Part shown: piece by piece, positions 11,870-21,506 of the stretch
Numbering within the stretch: the stretch's first letter is position 1
How the letters are laid out: each line of letters opens with the position of its first letter
DNA from: Sphingomonas sp. 37zxx
Lineage (GTDB): Bacteria; Pseudomonadota; Alphaproteobacteria; Sphingomonadales; Sphingomonadaceae
Direction of reading: 5' to 3'
DNA: 60,766 nt
NCBI RefSeq assembly: GCF_000786205.1
Contig: NZ_JROH01000021.1
Location: 1 to 60,766, forward strand
Notes under the pieces: generated by a model
Seen by the model: only the letters and a program-made list of their open reading frames with translations
Database searches by the model: none
Told to the model about the DNA's origin: nothing
Translations under genes and position numbers: made by a program

Positions 11870-13444
11870 ATGGACACGGCATCAAGCGCGACGAACGATG
11901 GACTGGTCGAGACCATCGTAGTCGTCGGCGGCGGCACGGCAGGGTGGATCGCCGCCGCACGAATCGCCGCCGCCAATCGTAACCAGGCGAACCGAATCAC
12001 CGTAAAACTTGTTGAATCGGCAAAGATTGGCACGATCGGCGTCGGCGAAGGCACCTGGCCGACGATGCGAAACACGCTGGCAAAAATCGGCCTCGACGAG
12101 GGCGATTTCATCCGGCGCTGCGATGCTGCATTCAAACAGGGCGCGCAATTCGTCGGCTGGACCGACGGCACTCCCGGCGACGCCTATTATCACCCGCTCA
12201 ACCCGCCGGCCGGTTCGACCGAAATCGATCTTTCGAGCCACTGGAATGATACCCAGGCATCAGACGCGAACCGTGATTTCGCGCATTGGGCCGATTATCA
12301 GGCCGGGCTGTGCGATGCTGGGCTGGCCCCAAAATCGATCACCACGCCGCAATATGCGGGCCATGCCAATTACGCCTATCACCTCGACGCCGGAAAATTC
12401 GCCACGGTATTGCGCGAACATGCGGTCGATCGGCTTGGCGTCGACCATATCGAAGGCGATGTGGCGCGGGTGCTGGTCGCCGATGATGGCGATATTGACG
12501 GAGTCGAGCTGTCCGATGGCCGGATCGTGCGCGGCGATTTGTTCGTCGATTGCACCGGTTTTGCCGCGCTGCTGATCGGCGGGGTCTATGAAATTCCCTT
12601 TCGCCGCTGCAACGACGTGCTGTTTGCCGATCGCGCGATCGCGATGCAGGTGCCGCATGCCACTCCCGACGATCCGATCGCCTGCCACACCATCGCCACC
12701 GCGCAGGATTCGGGGTGGGTATGGGATATCGGCCTGTGGACCCGGCGCGGCGTCGGCTATGTCTACAGCAGCGCGCATGTCGACGACGAAACCGCCGAAC
12801 GCACCCTGCGCCGCTATGTCGGTGCCGCCGCCGAACCGCTCGCCACGCGCAAGATCAATATCGACGCAGGCCATCGCGAACGCTTCTGGGAGCGCAATTG
12901 CGTCGCGATCGGCTTGTCGGCTGGCTTTGTCGAACCGCTCGAGGCATCGGCGCTGATGCTGGTCGAGGCGTCGACCGACGCGATCGCCGACCGCATCCCG
13001 CGCACACGCGCCGCGATGGACATGGCCGCGCGCCAGTTCAACGCGACCTTCCAGCATCACTGGGTGCGAATCATCGAGTTTCTGAAACTCCATTATGCGC
13101 TGACCAAGCGCACCGACACCGATTTCTGGCGCGACCACACCGCGCCCTCCTCGCTGCCCGATTCGCTTCGCGAACGGCTTGCCTTCTGGCGCGATCACCC
13201 CCCCGCGCCCGGCGACTTCGCCCATGCGCGCGAGGTGTTTTCCTGGCCCAGCTACCAATATGTGATGCACGGCATGCGCTTCGAAACCAGCTATCCACAG
13301 ATCGACGCCGCAGCCCCGGCAGCGGCCACCGCCGCGAAATGGTTGCGCCGATCGGACAAGATGGGGGCCGAGCTTGGTCGGCAACTCCCGCGGCATCGCG
13401 AGCTGCTGCGCGCGATCCGCGAACATGGCCTGCCAACGATATGA
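11870..13444 (+). CDS. flavin-dependent tryptophan-halogenase-like protein
   Basis: 524 residues from ATG 11870, which follows AGGAG at good spacing; a TTG five codons upstream lacks a site. The N-terminal FAD motif VVVGGGTAGWIAAARI, the motif ESAKIGTIGVGEGTWPT, a lysine at position 89 (AAFKQGAQFVGW) that aligns with the halogenase catalytic lysine, and GFVEPLEASALMLVEAS are all typical of the PrnA/RebH family (PF04820). The family's WxWxIP signature reads W-V-W-D-I-G at 283-288, so the proline is lost. These proteins often occur beside TonB receptors and SapC in sphingomonads and Caulobacter, and their substrate there is unknown. It overlaps the SapC gene by ATGA. Real halogenation is uncertain. 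Confidence 0.85.
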   Translation: MDTASSATNDGLVETIVVVGGGTAGWIAAARIAAANRNQANRITVKLVESAKIGTIGVGEGTWPTMRNTLAKIGLDEGDFIRRCDAAFKQGAQFVGWTDGTPGDAYYHPLNPPAGSTEIDLSSHWNDTQASDANRDFAHWADYQAGLCDAGLAPKSITTPQYAGHANYAYHLDAGKFATVLREHAVDRLGVDHIEGDVARVLVADDGDIDGVELSDGRIVRGDLFVDCTGFAALLIGGVYEIPFRRCNDVLFADRAIAMQVPHATPDDPIACHTIATAQDSGWVWDIGLWTRRGVGYVYSSAHVDDETAERTLRRYVGAAAEPLATRKINIDAGHRERFWERNCVAIGLSAGFVEPLEASALMLVEASTDAIADRIPRTRAAMDMAARQFNATFQHHWVRIIEFLKLHYALTKRTDTDFWRDHTAPSSLPDSLRERLAFWRDHPPAPGDFAHAREVFSWPSYQYVMHGMRFETSYPQIDAAAPAAATAAKWLRRSDKMGAELGRQLPRHRELLRAIREHGLPTI

Positions 13445-14160
13445 CCGCGATCCGCCCGCTCGACCGGACACGCCATGCCGGTTTGTGCGTCCAGCCATTG
13501 CGCGGCGCGGCGGCGCGGCGGCTGGCACAGGTCGGCATCTCTGAAATCGCGCTTGCTGCCGCCGATACGCCTCTGTGCCTGGCCAAGGACGCGCATACCG
13601 GGCGGTTCAACCTGATCGCGTTGATGGGGCTGGTCGAACCGGGCAATTTGTTCAGCCATGACGGCGCGATCGGCGCAACCTATGTCCCCCGTGCCGCGAT
13701 GCTGACCGGCTTCCGCCTCGACCCTGCCGGTGAAGCGGGACTGGCCGTCGATGAAGACGATCCCTCGCTCGGGCCACAAGGCGAAGCGCTGTTCGACGCC
13801 ACCGGCACGACCGCATTGGCCGATCGCCTTCGCGCCGAGCTGGATCATATCATCGCCGACGTCGCCGCCGCGCAGGCGCTGATCGACACCTATGCCCGAT
13901 TGCGCCTGATCTGTCGGCTCCGCCTGAACCTGCGCTTCGACGACAACCGAGTCCATGCGATCGAGGGGCTGTACAGCCTGGCCGGGTCGGCGCTGGCCAC
14001 GCTCGACGACGCCAGCATCGTGGCGATGCACCGCGCCGGCCAGCTTGCCCCGGCAGCGATCATCACCGCGTCGCTGTCGCAGATCGAACGGCTGCGCCAA
14101 CTGCATAACGCCCGGCACGACCGCATCCGCGCGATCGACATCACGATCGACGAGGATTGA
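13441..14160 (+). CDS. SapC family protein
   Basis: 239 residues from ATG 13441, which overlaps the TGA of the halogenase-like gene (ATGA). The segment CLAKDAHTGRFNLIALMGL, followed by EPGNLF and YVPRAAMLTGFRLDP, matches the SapC signature of a strand-rich N-terminal half with NLF and YVPR boxes (PF07277). SapC was first described as a Campylobacter surface-layer-type protein, but in Alpha- and Gammaproteobacteria it accompanies tryptophan-halogenase-like and cupin genes near TonB-dependent receptors, with unknown function. There is no signal peptide. The gene ends 9 nt before the convergent DUF2264 gene. Confidence 0.85.
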   Translation: MTAIRPLDRTRHAGLCVQPLRGAAARRLAQVGISEIALAAADTPLCLAKDAHTGRFNLIALMGLVEPGNLFSHDGAIGATYVPRAAMLTGFRLDPAGEAGLAVDEDDPSLGPQGEALFDATGTTALADRLRAELDHIIADVAAAQALIDTYARLRLICRLRLNLRFDDNRVHAIEGLYSLAGSALATLDDASIVAMHRAGQLAPAAIITASLSQIERLRQLHNARHDRIRAIDITIDED

Positions 14161-14169
14161 CGCCCCCGC

Positions 14170-15450
14170 TCAATAATCGACGTAATAATCCTTGCGGAAA
14201 TCCTGCCCCGAATAGGCGCGGCGCATCGTCCATTCCTGCCCCGTCACCGTCCAGAACGGATCGCTGGCGGGCAGCCCCAGCGCCAACAGGCTTTCGGATG
14301 CGATATACATGCTGCCGGCGTTCGAATACCAATCGCCCAGCGAAGGCTGGTGCCGGGTAAAGCCGATCGTCAGAAACCCATCGGCATCGAAGTTCGACGG
14401 ATCGGCGAATATCCGCCGCTGCGCGGCCACCGTCGCCGCGCGCACCTGCCCCTCGGGCAGGGTCGCTGGCAATTGCTTGCGCCACGCCAGCATCGCCAGC
14501 GGCTGATGTGCCGCGGTCCGATAGGTCAGCGATCGCCCGATCGCGGCAAATGCACCGTCGGGGCCGATCATCCGCTCCAGATGCTCGGCATATCGCTGCA
14601 TCCGCTTGAGCTGCACCGCCAGCCGCTCCTCGGGCTTCAGGCTGTTGAACCCCGCCTTGCGATCGACCAGCACGCCCAGAATCTGCGTCAGCATCGGGTG
14701 GATGACGTAGCTGTTGTAATAGTCGTAATGGAAATCGACGCCATCGGCATACCAGCCATCGCCGACATACCATTCGCCGAACTTGCGCAGCGCCAGGTCG
14801 ATCCGCACCGGATCCCATTGCGCCCCCACCGCCAGCAGGAACGCCTCGTTCATCGCCGCGAACAACAGCCAGTTGCTATAGGGCGGCGACACCCGGCGAA
14901 GCCCCTGGATCACCGCGATGATCCGCTGCTTGGTCGGTGCGTCGAGCGGCTCCCACAAGGTTTTGGGCGCCCGCAGCAGCGCGCTGGTGAAATAGGCCGA
15001 ATCGACCAGTGCCTGGCCATGGCCGTCCCATGCCAGCCGGTCGGCCCCGCCGGGCATCACCGATTGGGCATAGCTCTCCAGCGCCTGGTCGCGCAGCCGC
15101 GCGCGCAGCCGGCTTTCGGCATCGCCGCTATCGGCCAGCGCCAGCCACGGCGTGATCCCGTCGATCAACCGGCCGAAACCCTCGAGATAGGCGACCTCGA
15201 TCCCGCGCTTGTCCCACGTCGCGCTCACCTCGGGCTTCCATTCGGCGCGCAGCCGCCCGCGCGCCATTCGCCCCAGCACCGGCGTCGCCATCCGCTCGAG
15301 AATGTCGAGCATGAACGCCCGGTCGGCAGCGCCGCTGGGCAGACGTGCCGCCGCCCCACCCTGGCGCTGTGGTGTCGCCCCCGCCAGCGGCACCCCGCCT
15401 GCCGCTGCACCCACCGTCATCGCAGCCAGAAAATCACGCCGTTCCATCAC
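14170..15450 (-). CDS. DUF2264 family protein, exported
   Basis: 426 residues. The N-terminus MMERRDFLAAMTVGAAAGG has the twin-arginine pattern RRDFLA followed by a hydrophobic stretch, so Tat export is likely. The body is an all-helical DUF2264 domain: ATWDKRGIEVAYLEGFGRL, FSPPYSNWLLFAAMNEAFLL-like segment, and DGVDFHYDYYNSYVIHPML. DUF2264 proteins are found in pectin, ulvan and heparin-type utilisation loci and look like alpha/alpha-barrel uronate-active enzymes, but no activity is firmly known to me. It is transcribed with the upstream DUF4861 gene (7-nt gap) and lies next to a receptor/GH105 block. Confidence 0.85.
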   Translation of the reverse strand: MMERRDFLAAMTVGAAAGGVPLAGATPQRQGGAAARLPSGAADRAFMLDILERMATPVLGRMARGRLRAEWKPEVSATWDKRGIEVAYLEGFGRLIDGITPWLALADSGDAESRLRARLRDQALESYAQSVMPGGADRLAWDGHGQALVDSAYFTSALLRAPKTLWEPLDAPTKQRIIAVIQGLRRVSPPYSNWLLFAAMNEAFLLAVGAQWDPVRIDLALRKFGEWYVGDGWYADGVDFHYDYYNSYVIHPMLTQILGVLVDRKAGFNSLKPEERLAVQLKRMQRYAEHLERMIGPDGAFAAIGRSLTYRTAAHQPLAMLAWRKQLPATLPEGQVRAATVAAQRRIFADPSNFDADGFLTIGFTRHQPSLGDWYSNAGSMYIASESLLALGLPASDPFWTVTGQEWTMRRAYSGQDFRKDYYVDY

Positions 15451-15457
15451 TCATCCC

Positions 15458-16408
15458 CTATCGTGCGCTTGCCGGTGGCGGCGCGAAATCCAGGCGTTCG
15501 GCGGCGACATGCGCGTCCCAGGCGGCGCGCGTGGTGAAGCCGCCCTGCCCCAGGCTCCAGGCCGATCCGCTGTAATAGACAAATGGCCTGCCCGGCTGAA
15601 CGCGCAGCAGCACCAGATGATTGTCGGCATCGGCGCGCGTATCGACGATCATCGCCGGATCGACGCGGATCGCGATTGCCATGCGACCATGATCGCCATT
15701 CTCCGGCCCCCAGAAAGACAGGATACCGCGCCGCGCATCGACGCTGATCTGCCCGCCCGCCCCGGCAGCATGTTTGCCGATCCCGATCCCCACCACCAGC
15801 GGGCCGGCGCGGTCCGACGACAAGGTCGACACCATCCGCGTGAAATGCGTCCCCAGCGGCAACGTGAAGCGCCGCGTTTCCCACACCTTGCGATCGACAT
15901 CGACCGGCCAGGGCGCATAATCGACCTCGAAATCGGCGACATCGGGGCCGTCGCGCAGCACCCGGTGGCGCACGAAATTGCGCGACGTCCACAGCTTGTT
16001 GTCGTGCCACACGCCCAGCCCGCCGGCCCCGCGCCCGGTGCCGACATTGTAGAAATCCATGCCCTCGCCGTGAAAGCCATGCTGGTCGCCGGTGCGAAGC
16101 TGGCGATCGGCAAAGGGCCACGCCACGTTCTTGCCCCAGGAATCGATGCCCGATCCCGATGGCGGCTCGATCGCCTCCAGCGCATGGCCATAGATGCGGT
16201 GCGCGGTGCGGTCATTTTCCCACAACAGATCGTCGTGGCGATATTCGGCCAGCACCACGCGCGCCGCCGGATTGCGATCGGGCGGCGGCGGCAGCGGCGA
16301 GACGACCAGCGGGAGCGGTGCCGCCTGCTGCCGCGCCGCGACTGCTCCCCCGACCAGCGCCAACGCGATCGAAACGGCGCCGCCCGCCACCCGCCATCCG
16401 ACCATCAT
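15458..16408 (-). CDS. DUF4861 family protein, exported
   Basis: 316 residues from ATG 16408, which follows a strong GGAAGGGG site; a longer reading to 16687 would overlap the divergent GntR gene and is rejected. A signal peptide is present (MMVGWRVAGGAVSIALALVG, cleavage near GAVAA). Motifs HDDLLWENDRTAHRIYG, GIDSWGKNVAWPF, GEGMDFYNVGTGRGAGGLG and FPWP-like DYAPWPVDVDRKVWETRR identify DUF4861 (PF16153). These beta-rich proteins are frequent in pectin and RG-I loci beside GH105, and I know of no proven function. It probably shares the DUF2264 transcript. Confidence 0.85.
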   Translation of the reverse strand: MMVGWRVAGGAVSIALALVGGAVAARQQAAPLPLVVSPLPPPPDRNPAARVVLAEYRHDDLLWENDRTAHRIYGHALEAIEPPSGSGIDSWGKNVAWPFADRQLRTGDQHGFHGEGMDFYNVGTGRGAGGLGVWHDNKLWTSRNFVRHRVLRDGPDVADFEVDYAPWPVDVDRKVWETRRFTLPLGTHFTRMVSTLSSDRAGPLVVGIGIGKHAAGAGGQISVDARRGILSFWGPENGDHGRMAIAIRVDPAMIVDTRADADNHLVLLRVQPGRPFVYYSGSAWSLGQGGFTTRAAWDAHVAAERLDFAPPPASAR

Positions 16409-16465
16409 CGCCCCTTCCGCTTCGTCGCTGCCAGCGCGCTCCGCTGTTTGAAAGACGGATAAGTC

Positions 16466-16474
16466 ATCATACAA
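16466..16474. promoter_or_regulatory. ATCATACAA motif, candidate GntR operator
   Basis: This 9-mer in the DUF4861/GntR divergent promoter is the exact reverse complement of TTGTATGAT at 17312-17320, just downstream of the same GntR gene in the receptor promoter. Two identical inverted copies flanking an autoregulated FadR-type regulator suggest an operator. It is one of the TATGAT-type sites of this region. Confidence 0.4.
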
Positions 16475-16553
16475 CTCTTGCCAAGCATCGAGTGAATCCA
16501 GCACAGATGCATCGCGCGGTGCCGGTTGCATCGCGGGATTTAGGGGAAGCGCC

Positions 16554-17282
16554 ATGAGCAAATCGGCATCACTCACCGATACGCTGTTCGCCAAGCTGGA
16601 GGCACAGATCACCTCGGGGCTCATGCCGCCGGGATCGCGTTTCCCGACGCAAAAGATCATCGCCGAGCGCGAATCGGTCAGCCGCACCGTGGTGCGTGAG
16701 GCGGTGGCGCGGCTAGAGGCGCAGGGGCTGACGGTGTCGCGCCAGGGTTCGGGCGTGTTCGTGGCTGACGATGCCCGCTATCGAGCATTTCAGGTGACGC
16801 GTGGCGAAATGCGTGAGCTTTCTGACGTCATCAAGCTGCTTGAAATGCGGCTGGCGGTCGAAACCGAAATGGCCGCGCTCGCGGCGGCCCGCAGAACCAC
16901 TTTTAATATCAATGAGATGCGCGATGCCTTGCGCCATATGGCCGAGGTCGGCGACGATCCGGTCGCCGCGGCACAGGCCGATGTCGAGTTTCACCTGGCG
17001 ATCGCGCGCGCCACGCAGAATGACTATTATGTCCGGCTGATCGACTTTCTGGGCCTGCGCCTGGTCCCGCCGCGCAGCTTGTATCTGCGCGATCAGCCCG
17101 AACCCGCGCACCAGGCCTATGCCGCAAAGGTGCGCGCCGAGCATGACGCGATCCTCGATTCAATCGTGCGGATGAACCCGTCGCGCGCCCGCGCCGCCGC
17201 CCGCCGGCACATGCAGGAAAGCCTCAGCCGCCATTCCGAACTCAGCAACGAGATCGCCGCCGCCAAGCCTCCGGCGGCATAA
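16554..17282 (+). CDS. FadR/GntR-family transcriptional regulator
   Basis: 242 residues. The N-terminal GntR winged HTH (residues 8-75) includes LPPGSRFPTQKIIAERESV-like text (here LMPPGSRFPTQKIIAERESV) and the recognition helix SRTVVREAVARLEAQG with wing RQGSGVFVADD. The C-terminal FCD ligand domain (about 95-230) carries RLAVETEMAALAA, DVEFHLAIARATQN and a terminal HMQESLSRH, supplying the usual Asp/His metal ligands. Such regulators respond to sugar acids, for example galacturonate or rhamnogalacturonan fragments. It stands between the DUF4861/DUF2264 pair and the receptor-GH105 operon and probably controls both. The start has a clear AGGGGAAG site. Confidence 0.92.
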   Translation: MSKSASLTDTLFAKLEAQITSGLMPPGSRFPTQKIIAERESVSRTVVREAVARLEAQGLTVSRQGSGVFVADDARYRAFQVTRGEMRELSDVIKLLEMRLAVETEMAALAAARRTTFNINEMRDALRHMAEVGDDPVAAAQADVEFHLAIARATQNDYYVRLIDFLGLRLVPPRSLYLRDQPEPAHQAYAAKVRAEHDAILDSIVRMNPSRARAAARRHMQESLSRHSELSNEIAAAKPPAA

Positions 17283-17292
17283 GTATGACGAT

Positions 17293-17320
17293 TGACCGCC
17301 CCTGCCAAATTTGTATGATA
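17293..17320 (+). promoter_or_regulatory. sigma-70-like promoter of the second receptor operon
   Basis: TTGACC (17293-17298) and TATGAT (17315-17320) are separated by 16 bp, a textbook vegetative promoter, 44 bp before the receptor ATG. The -10 element is embedded in TTGTATGAT, the same 9-mer found inverted at 16466-16474, so a GntR protein bound there would block polymerase. Confidence 0.55.
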
Positions 17321-17363
17321 ACTCGGCAGCCAGCAAGATAGCGGCGCGAAAAGGGGGCAGGAC

Positions 17364-20288
17364 ATGGGACGATCAACGTTATTCGGTTCGATTTCGTTCG
17401 CGGCGCTTTCGGTGATGCTGTCATCGCCAGCCTTGGCGCAGACCACCCAGCCGGCACCACCGCCGCCCCAGCCCCAATCCGAAACCCCGCCACGGGATGA
17501 TCCCGACGGCACGACGCCTGCGGAGATCATCGTCACCGGCTTTCGCTCAAGCCTGCAAAAGGGGCTGGACCTGAAGCGTGAGGCCATCGGCGTTCGCGAT
17601 TCGATCGTCGCCGAAGACATCGGCAAATTCCCCGAACAGAATGTCGCCGAATCGCTTCAGCGGATTCCCGGCGTGTTCCTGTCGCGCGACGGTGCCAGCA
17701 ATGAAGGGCAACGGATCAGCATTCGCGGGCTGGGATCGCAATTCTCGGTCACCACGATCAACGGCGCGCCCGTCCGCACCACCTCGTCATCGAATGTCGG
17801 CGGGGCCAGCCGCGACTTCAATTTCGACGTGTTTCCGTCTGAACTGTTCGGCCGCGTCGATGTGTACAAGACCCCGCTCGCCAGCCTCGAGGAAGGCGGC
17901 ATCGGCGGCAATATCGATCTGCAAACGCCGCGCCCGTTCGACAGTGCGGGGCGGGTCATCCGCTACACTGCCACTGGTCAGTACAACACCGCATCGGAAA
18001 AGCTGAACCCGCGTGGATCGTTCCTGATCAGCGAAACCGCCGGCGATTTTGGTGTCCTGATCGGCGTCGCCTATGCCCGCAGCGAAAATCTGCGCTCGGG
18101 CTTTCAGTCGACCGGCGGCTACAGCCCGCCAGCACTCGGGCCGATCGGCTATCTTCCCGCGGCGCAGCGACCGCCGGGCACGCTGGCCGGGCAATTTCCC
18201 TTCGTGCTCGATTTCGACAGCCCGCGCGCGAACCTGGGCGGCCTCAGCCGGCAGCAGGTCGACAACGCCTTCATGCCGCGCTTCTTCCGCGCCTATGCCT
18301 CGTCGAACGAGCGCGAACGGCTGGGTGCTACCGCGTCGCTGCAATATAAGACCGACACGATCGATTTCAGCGTCGATGGCATCTATGCCAACCTCACCGA
18401 CACCCGTGACGAATTCACTTTCGGTGTGCCGGTTCGCAACACCCGCACCATCGATCGCACCGCAGCGCCGGGACGCAACAATAATAACGGCCTGATCCCG
18501 ATCGACATCGCGATCGACGACAACAACAACATCTTCGGCACGTTCGGCAACGCGCAATTGCTCAGCGAAAGCTATTATTACGATGCCAAGACGCGCTTCA
18601 TGTACGGCATCGCGCGCGGTATCTGGGATGCGACCGACAATCTGAAATTTTCGGGCCAGGTCAATTACAGCCGCAGCCGCGCCGAATATTCGGCCAACCG
18701 GATCGTGTACAACGCCTATAACGTCGACGTGACCTATGATCCCACGGTCGATCGCGTGTATCCGACCATATCGTCGCCGGTCGATTTCACCGATCCCAAC
18801 ACCTATCGCACATCGGGCAATAACGACCCGTCGCTCGGCTTCTTCCTCAATCGCGAAATCGACGAACAGAAGACCGCGCGGCTGGTCGCCGATTACACGC
18901 CCGAACCGCTGGGCAAGCTGGAGCTACAGGCGCGGTTCGGCGCAAGCTATGTCTCGACCGTGAAGGACGCCGAACTGCGCGACGGATCAGCCCTGGCCAG
19001 CAGCAGCCAGCTTCCCGGCGGCCAGACCTTCCGCCAGCTCGACATTTATGGCTTCATGGATCCGTTCGTGCCGATCGGTGCGCTGCCCAATGGCGGCAAT
19101 GACGGCTTTCCTTCGCAATGGGCGACGTTCTCGCGCGATTTCGTGAATGGCACGCTCGATGCCAACGGGTTCAACCGCGCGGCACCGATCCGAGTCGATT
19201 CGAGCTTCCGGGCCGAGGAACAGGTGACGTCGCTGTTCTTCGAAACCGATGCGAAGCTGCCGATCGGTACGCGGGCGCTGCGCGGCAATGTCGGCATCCG
19301 CTATTCGGACACGCGCACGATCATCAACAATGCCGCACTGATCAACGGCGTCTTCACCCCCAACGAAAGCGAGGGCGGCTATGCCTATTGGCTGCCGTCG
19401 TTCAGCCTTGCCTTCGATATTTTCGACGACCTGCTGATCCGCGGTTCGGCAGGCAAGACGATCACCCGCGCCAGCCTGTCGAACATCGCGGGGAACACTC
19501 GGATTCCCAACCGGTTCGAAGCGCGCGCAATCGCCGGCAATCCCAATTTGCTGCCCCAGATCGCGACCCAATATGATGCCGGCATCGAATGGTATTTCGC
19601 TCCCGGCGGGCTGCTGAGCGCGGGCTATTTCAGCAAGACGCTAAAGGATACCACCCAATCGCAGCGGATATTGGTGCCGTTCAGCTCGCTCGGCCTGCCC
19701 GACAATGCGCTGGGGCCGACCTTTCAGGATGCCAATGGCCGGATCGATCCCGACCTGCCGATCTCGCTCGATACCTTCTTCAATTCGGGAACGGTGAAGC
19801 TCAGCGGACTGGAATTCGCCTATCAGCAGAATTTCCGCTTCCTGCCCAAACCGCTTGACGGGCTCGGCGTGATTACCAGCTTCACCAAGATCAATTCGCA
19901 GGGCAACACCTTCATCACCACCGACGGTCAGTCGTTCGAAGTGAATACCGTCCCCGACTATTCCTACAGCGTCACCGGCTTTTATGAACGCGGCCCCTTC
20001 GCGCTGCGCGGGTCGTATAATTACCGCGACCGCACGATCATCGAGGTGAACAACCAGGGGTCGAACCTCCAACGCTGGAGCGCCGGCCAGGGCTTTCTCG
20101 ACGGCACCGTCAGCTATCGGCTCAGCGACGCGCTCGAGCTGCGCTTGGATGTGCTCAACCTCACCAACGAGCTGCTGTACGATTATTTCGAAGACCCCCG
20201 CGGCCTCAACGGCGATCCGAACAGCCGGCTGGACAACGCCCTGTACAACGGCAGAACCATCGCTTTCGGCGTGCGCGGCAGCTTTTGA
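17364..20288 (+). CDS. TonB-dependent outer-membrane receptor
   Basis: 974 residues. Signal peptide MGRSTLFGSISFAALSVMLS..., cleaved after ALA near residue 25, then a proline-rich linker and a TonB-box-like EIIVTGFR at 54-61. The plug contains DSIVAEDIGKFPEQNVAESL and RISIRGLGSQFSVTTINGAP, and the barrel ends in the outer-membrane signal AFGVRGSF. It imports an oligosaccharide, most likely an RG-I or galacturonan fragment, because an exported GH105 follows 41 nt later in the same operon and a GntR regulator precedes it. The ligand is inferred. Confidence 0.93.
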   Translation: MGRSTLFGSISFAALSVMLSSPALAQTTQPAPPPPQPQSETPPRDDPDGTTPAEIIVTGFRSSLQKGLDLKREAIGVRDSIVAEDIGKFPEQNVAESLQRIPGVFLSRDGASNEGQRISIRGLGSQFSVTTINGAPVRTTSSSNVGGASRDFNFDVFPSELFGRVDVYKTPLASLEEGGIGGNIDLQTPRPFDSAGRVIRYTATGQYNTASEKLNPRGSFLISETAGDFGVLIGVAYARSENLRSGFQSTGGYSPPALGPIGYLPAAQRPPGTLAGQFPFVLDFDSPRANLGGLSRQQVDNAFMPRFFRAYASSNERERLGATASLQYKTDTIDFSVDGIYANLTDTRDEFTFGVPVRNTRTIDRTAAPGRNNNNGLIPIDIAIDDNNNIFGTFGNAQLLSESYYYDAKTRFMYGIARGIWDATDNLKFSGQVNYSRSRAEYSANRIVYNAYNVDVTYDPTVDRVYPTISSPVDFTDPNTYRTSGNNDPSLGFFLNREIDEQKTARLVADYTPEPLGKLELQARFGASYVSTVKDAELRDGSALASSSQLPGGQTFRQLDIYGFMDPFVPIGALPNGGNDGFPSQWATFSRDFVNGTLDANGFNRAAPIRVDSSFRAEEQVTSLFFETDAKLPIGTRALRGNVGIRYSDTRTIINNAALINGVFTPNESEGGYAYWLPSFSLAFDIFDDLLIRGSAGKTITRASLSNIAGNTRIPNRFEARAIAGNPNLLPQIATQYDAGIEWYFAPGGLLSAGYFSKTLKDTTQSQRILVPFSSLGLPDNALGPTFQDANGRIDPDLPISLDTFFNSGTVKLSGLEFAYQQNFRFLPKPLDGLGVITSFTKINSQGNTFITTDGQSFEVNTVPDYSYSVTGFYERGPFALRGSYNYRDRTIIEVNNQGSNLQRWSAGQGFLDGTVSYRLSDALELRLDVLNLTNELLYDYFEDPRGLNGDPNSRLDNALYNGRTIAFGVRGSF

Positions 20289-20329
20289 CTTACCTGATAT
20301 GATTGACTGTTTTTAACGGAGAACCCCTC

Positions 20330-21484
20330 ATGCCCCTTCGCGCCATTCTCGCCGCCGCCCTGCTGATCGCCCCGTCTGCCGCCGCCTATGCCCAAACCGC
20401 ACAGGGCGCGGAGCAAGTCGCACCAATCGCGGCCGCCGAACGCCTGGCGAAATGGCAATTGGCACGGATGAACGACGCTTCGGGGGTCAGCCGCGTGACG
20501 GGCGAGACGAAGAAGCCACGCGCCTGGGAACAGGGCGTGTTCTGGGTAGGCATGACCGCGCTCGCCGATGCCGGCACGGCCCCCGCCATCAAGGCCGCGA
20601 TCCTGAAGATGGGCCCCGACAATCGCTGGCAGCCGGGTGACCTGCCTTATTTTGCCGACGATCATGTCATCACCCAGGCCTATCTATGGGCAGCAACCCA
20701 TGGTGCCGGCCCGGCAGCGCGCGGCCCGACCAAGCTGGCATTCGATAAAGTCGTCGATCAACCAGCCGACACTACGCTGGCGTTTGTCGTGCCGCCAAGC
20801 GGGTATAGCGGTGCCGAATGTCTCAAACGCTGGTGCTGGTGTGATGCGCTGTTCATGGCACCACCGGCTTTTGTCGAACTGAGCGCGCAGACCGGCGATC
20901 CCAAATATCGCGACTTCGCGCTGCGCGAATTCTGGGCGACGACCGACTTTCTATATGATCCGGTCGAGCATCTCTATTATCGCGACAGCCGCTTTTTCGA
21001 TCGCCGCGACGATCAGCAGCGCAAGCAATTCTGGGCGCGCGGCAATGGATGGGTGTTCGGCGGCATCGCCCGCATCATCCCGTCGCTGCCCAAGGGTAGC
21101 CCCGATCGCGTCCGCATGGAAAGATTGTTCCTGGAAATGGCGGCGAAGCTCAAGACGCTGCAAAAGCCCCACGGCTATTGGGCACCATCGCTGCTCGCCC
21201 CCGAAAACGCGCCGCCTGAATCCAGCGGCACCGGTTTTTTCACCTATGGCATCGCCTGGGGAATCAACGCCGGATTGCTGCCGCGTGCCGAATATGAGCC
21301 GGTTGCCCGGCGCGGCTGGGATGCGTTGCAGCGGGCGATCCAGCCCGATGGCCGGCTGGGCTGGGTCCAGCAGGTGAGCGACCGGCCCGAACAGGTACTT
21401 GCCAGCGACACCCAATATTATGGCGTTGGCGCGTTCCTGTTGGCGGCAACCGCGATCGCCGAACTGGACAAGAATCGGCGATAG
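20330..21484 (+). CDS. exported GH105 unsaturated rhamnogalacturonyl hydrolase
   Basis: 384 residues from ATG 20330 after an ACGGAG site; a longer reading from 20303 has no site and would bury the signal peptide. Signal MPLRAILAAALLIAPSAAAYAQ directs it to the periplasm. The (alpha/alpha)6 barrel motifs WCWCDALFMAPPAFVEL (acid/base candidate Asp172) and FWARGNGWVFGGIARIIP, then GTGFFTYGIAWGINAGLL, identify GH88/GH105 of the YteR/YesR type, which hydrolyse delta-4,5-unsaturated galacturonyl residues from rhamnose. It is co-transcribed with the receptor. A second, cytosolic GH105 occurs at 41146. Confidence 0.93.
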   Translation: MPLRAILAAALLIAPSAAAYAQTAQGAEQVAPIAAAERLAKWQLARMNDASGVSRVTGETKKPRAWEQGVFWVGMTALADAGTAPAIKAAILKMGPDNRWQPGDLPYFADDHVITQAYLWAATHGAGPAARGPTKLAFDKVVDQPADTTLAFVVPPSGYSGAECLKRWCWCDALFMAPPAFVELSAQTGDPKYRDFALREFWATTDFLYDPVEHLYYRDSRFFDRRDDQQRKQFWARGNGWVFGGIARIIPSLPKGSPDRVRMERLFLEMAAKLKTLQKPHGYWAPSLLAPENAPPESSGTGFFTYGIAWGINAGLLPRAEYEPVARRGWDALQRAIQPDGRLGWVQQVSDRPEQVLASDTQYYGVGAFLLAATAIAELDKNRR

Positions 21485-21506
21485 CCAACCACCTCATGCC
21501 GACGTT

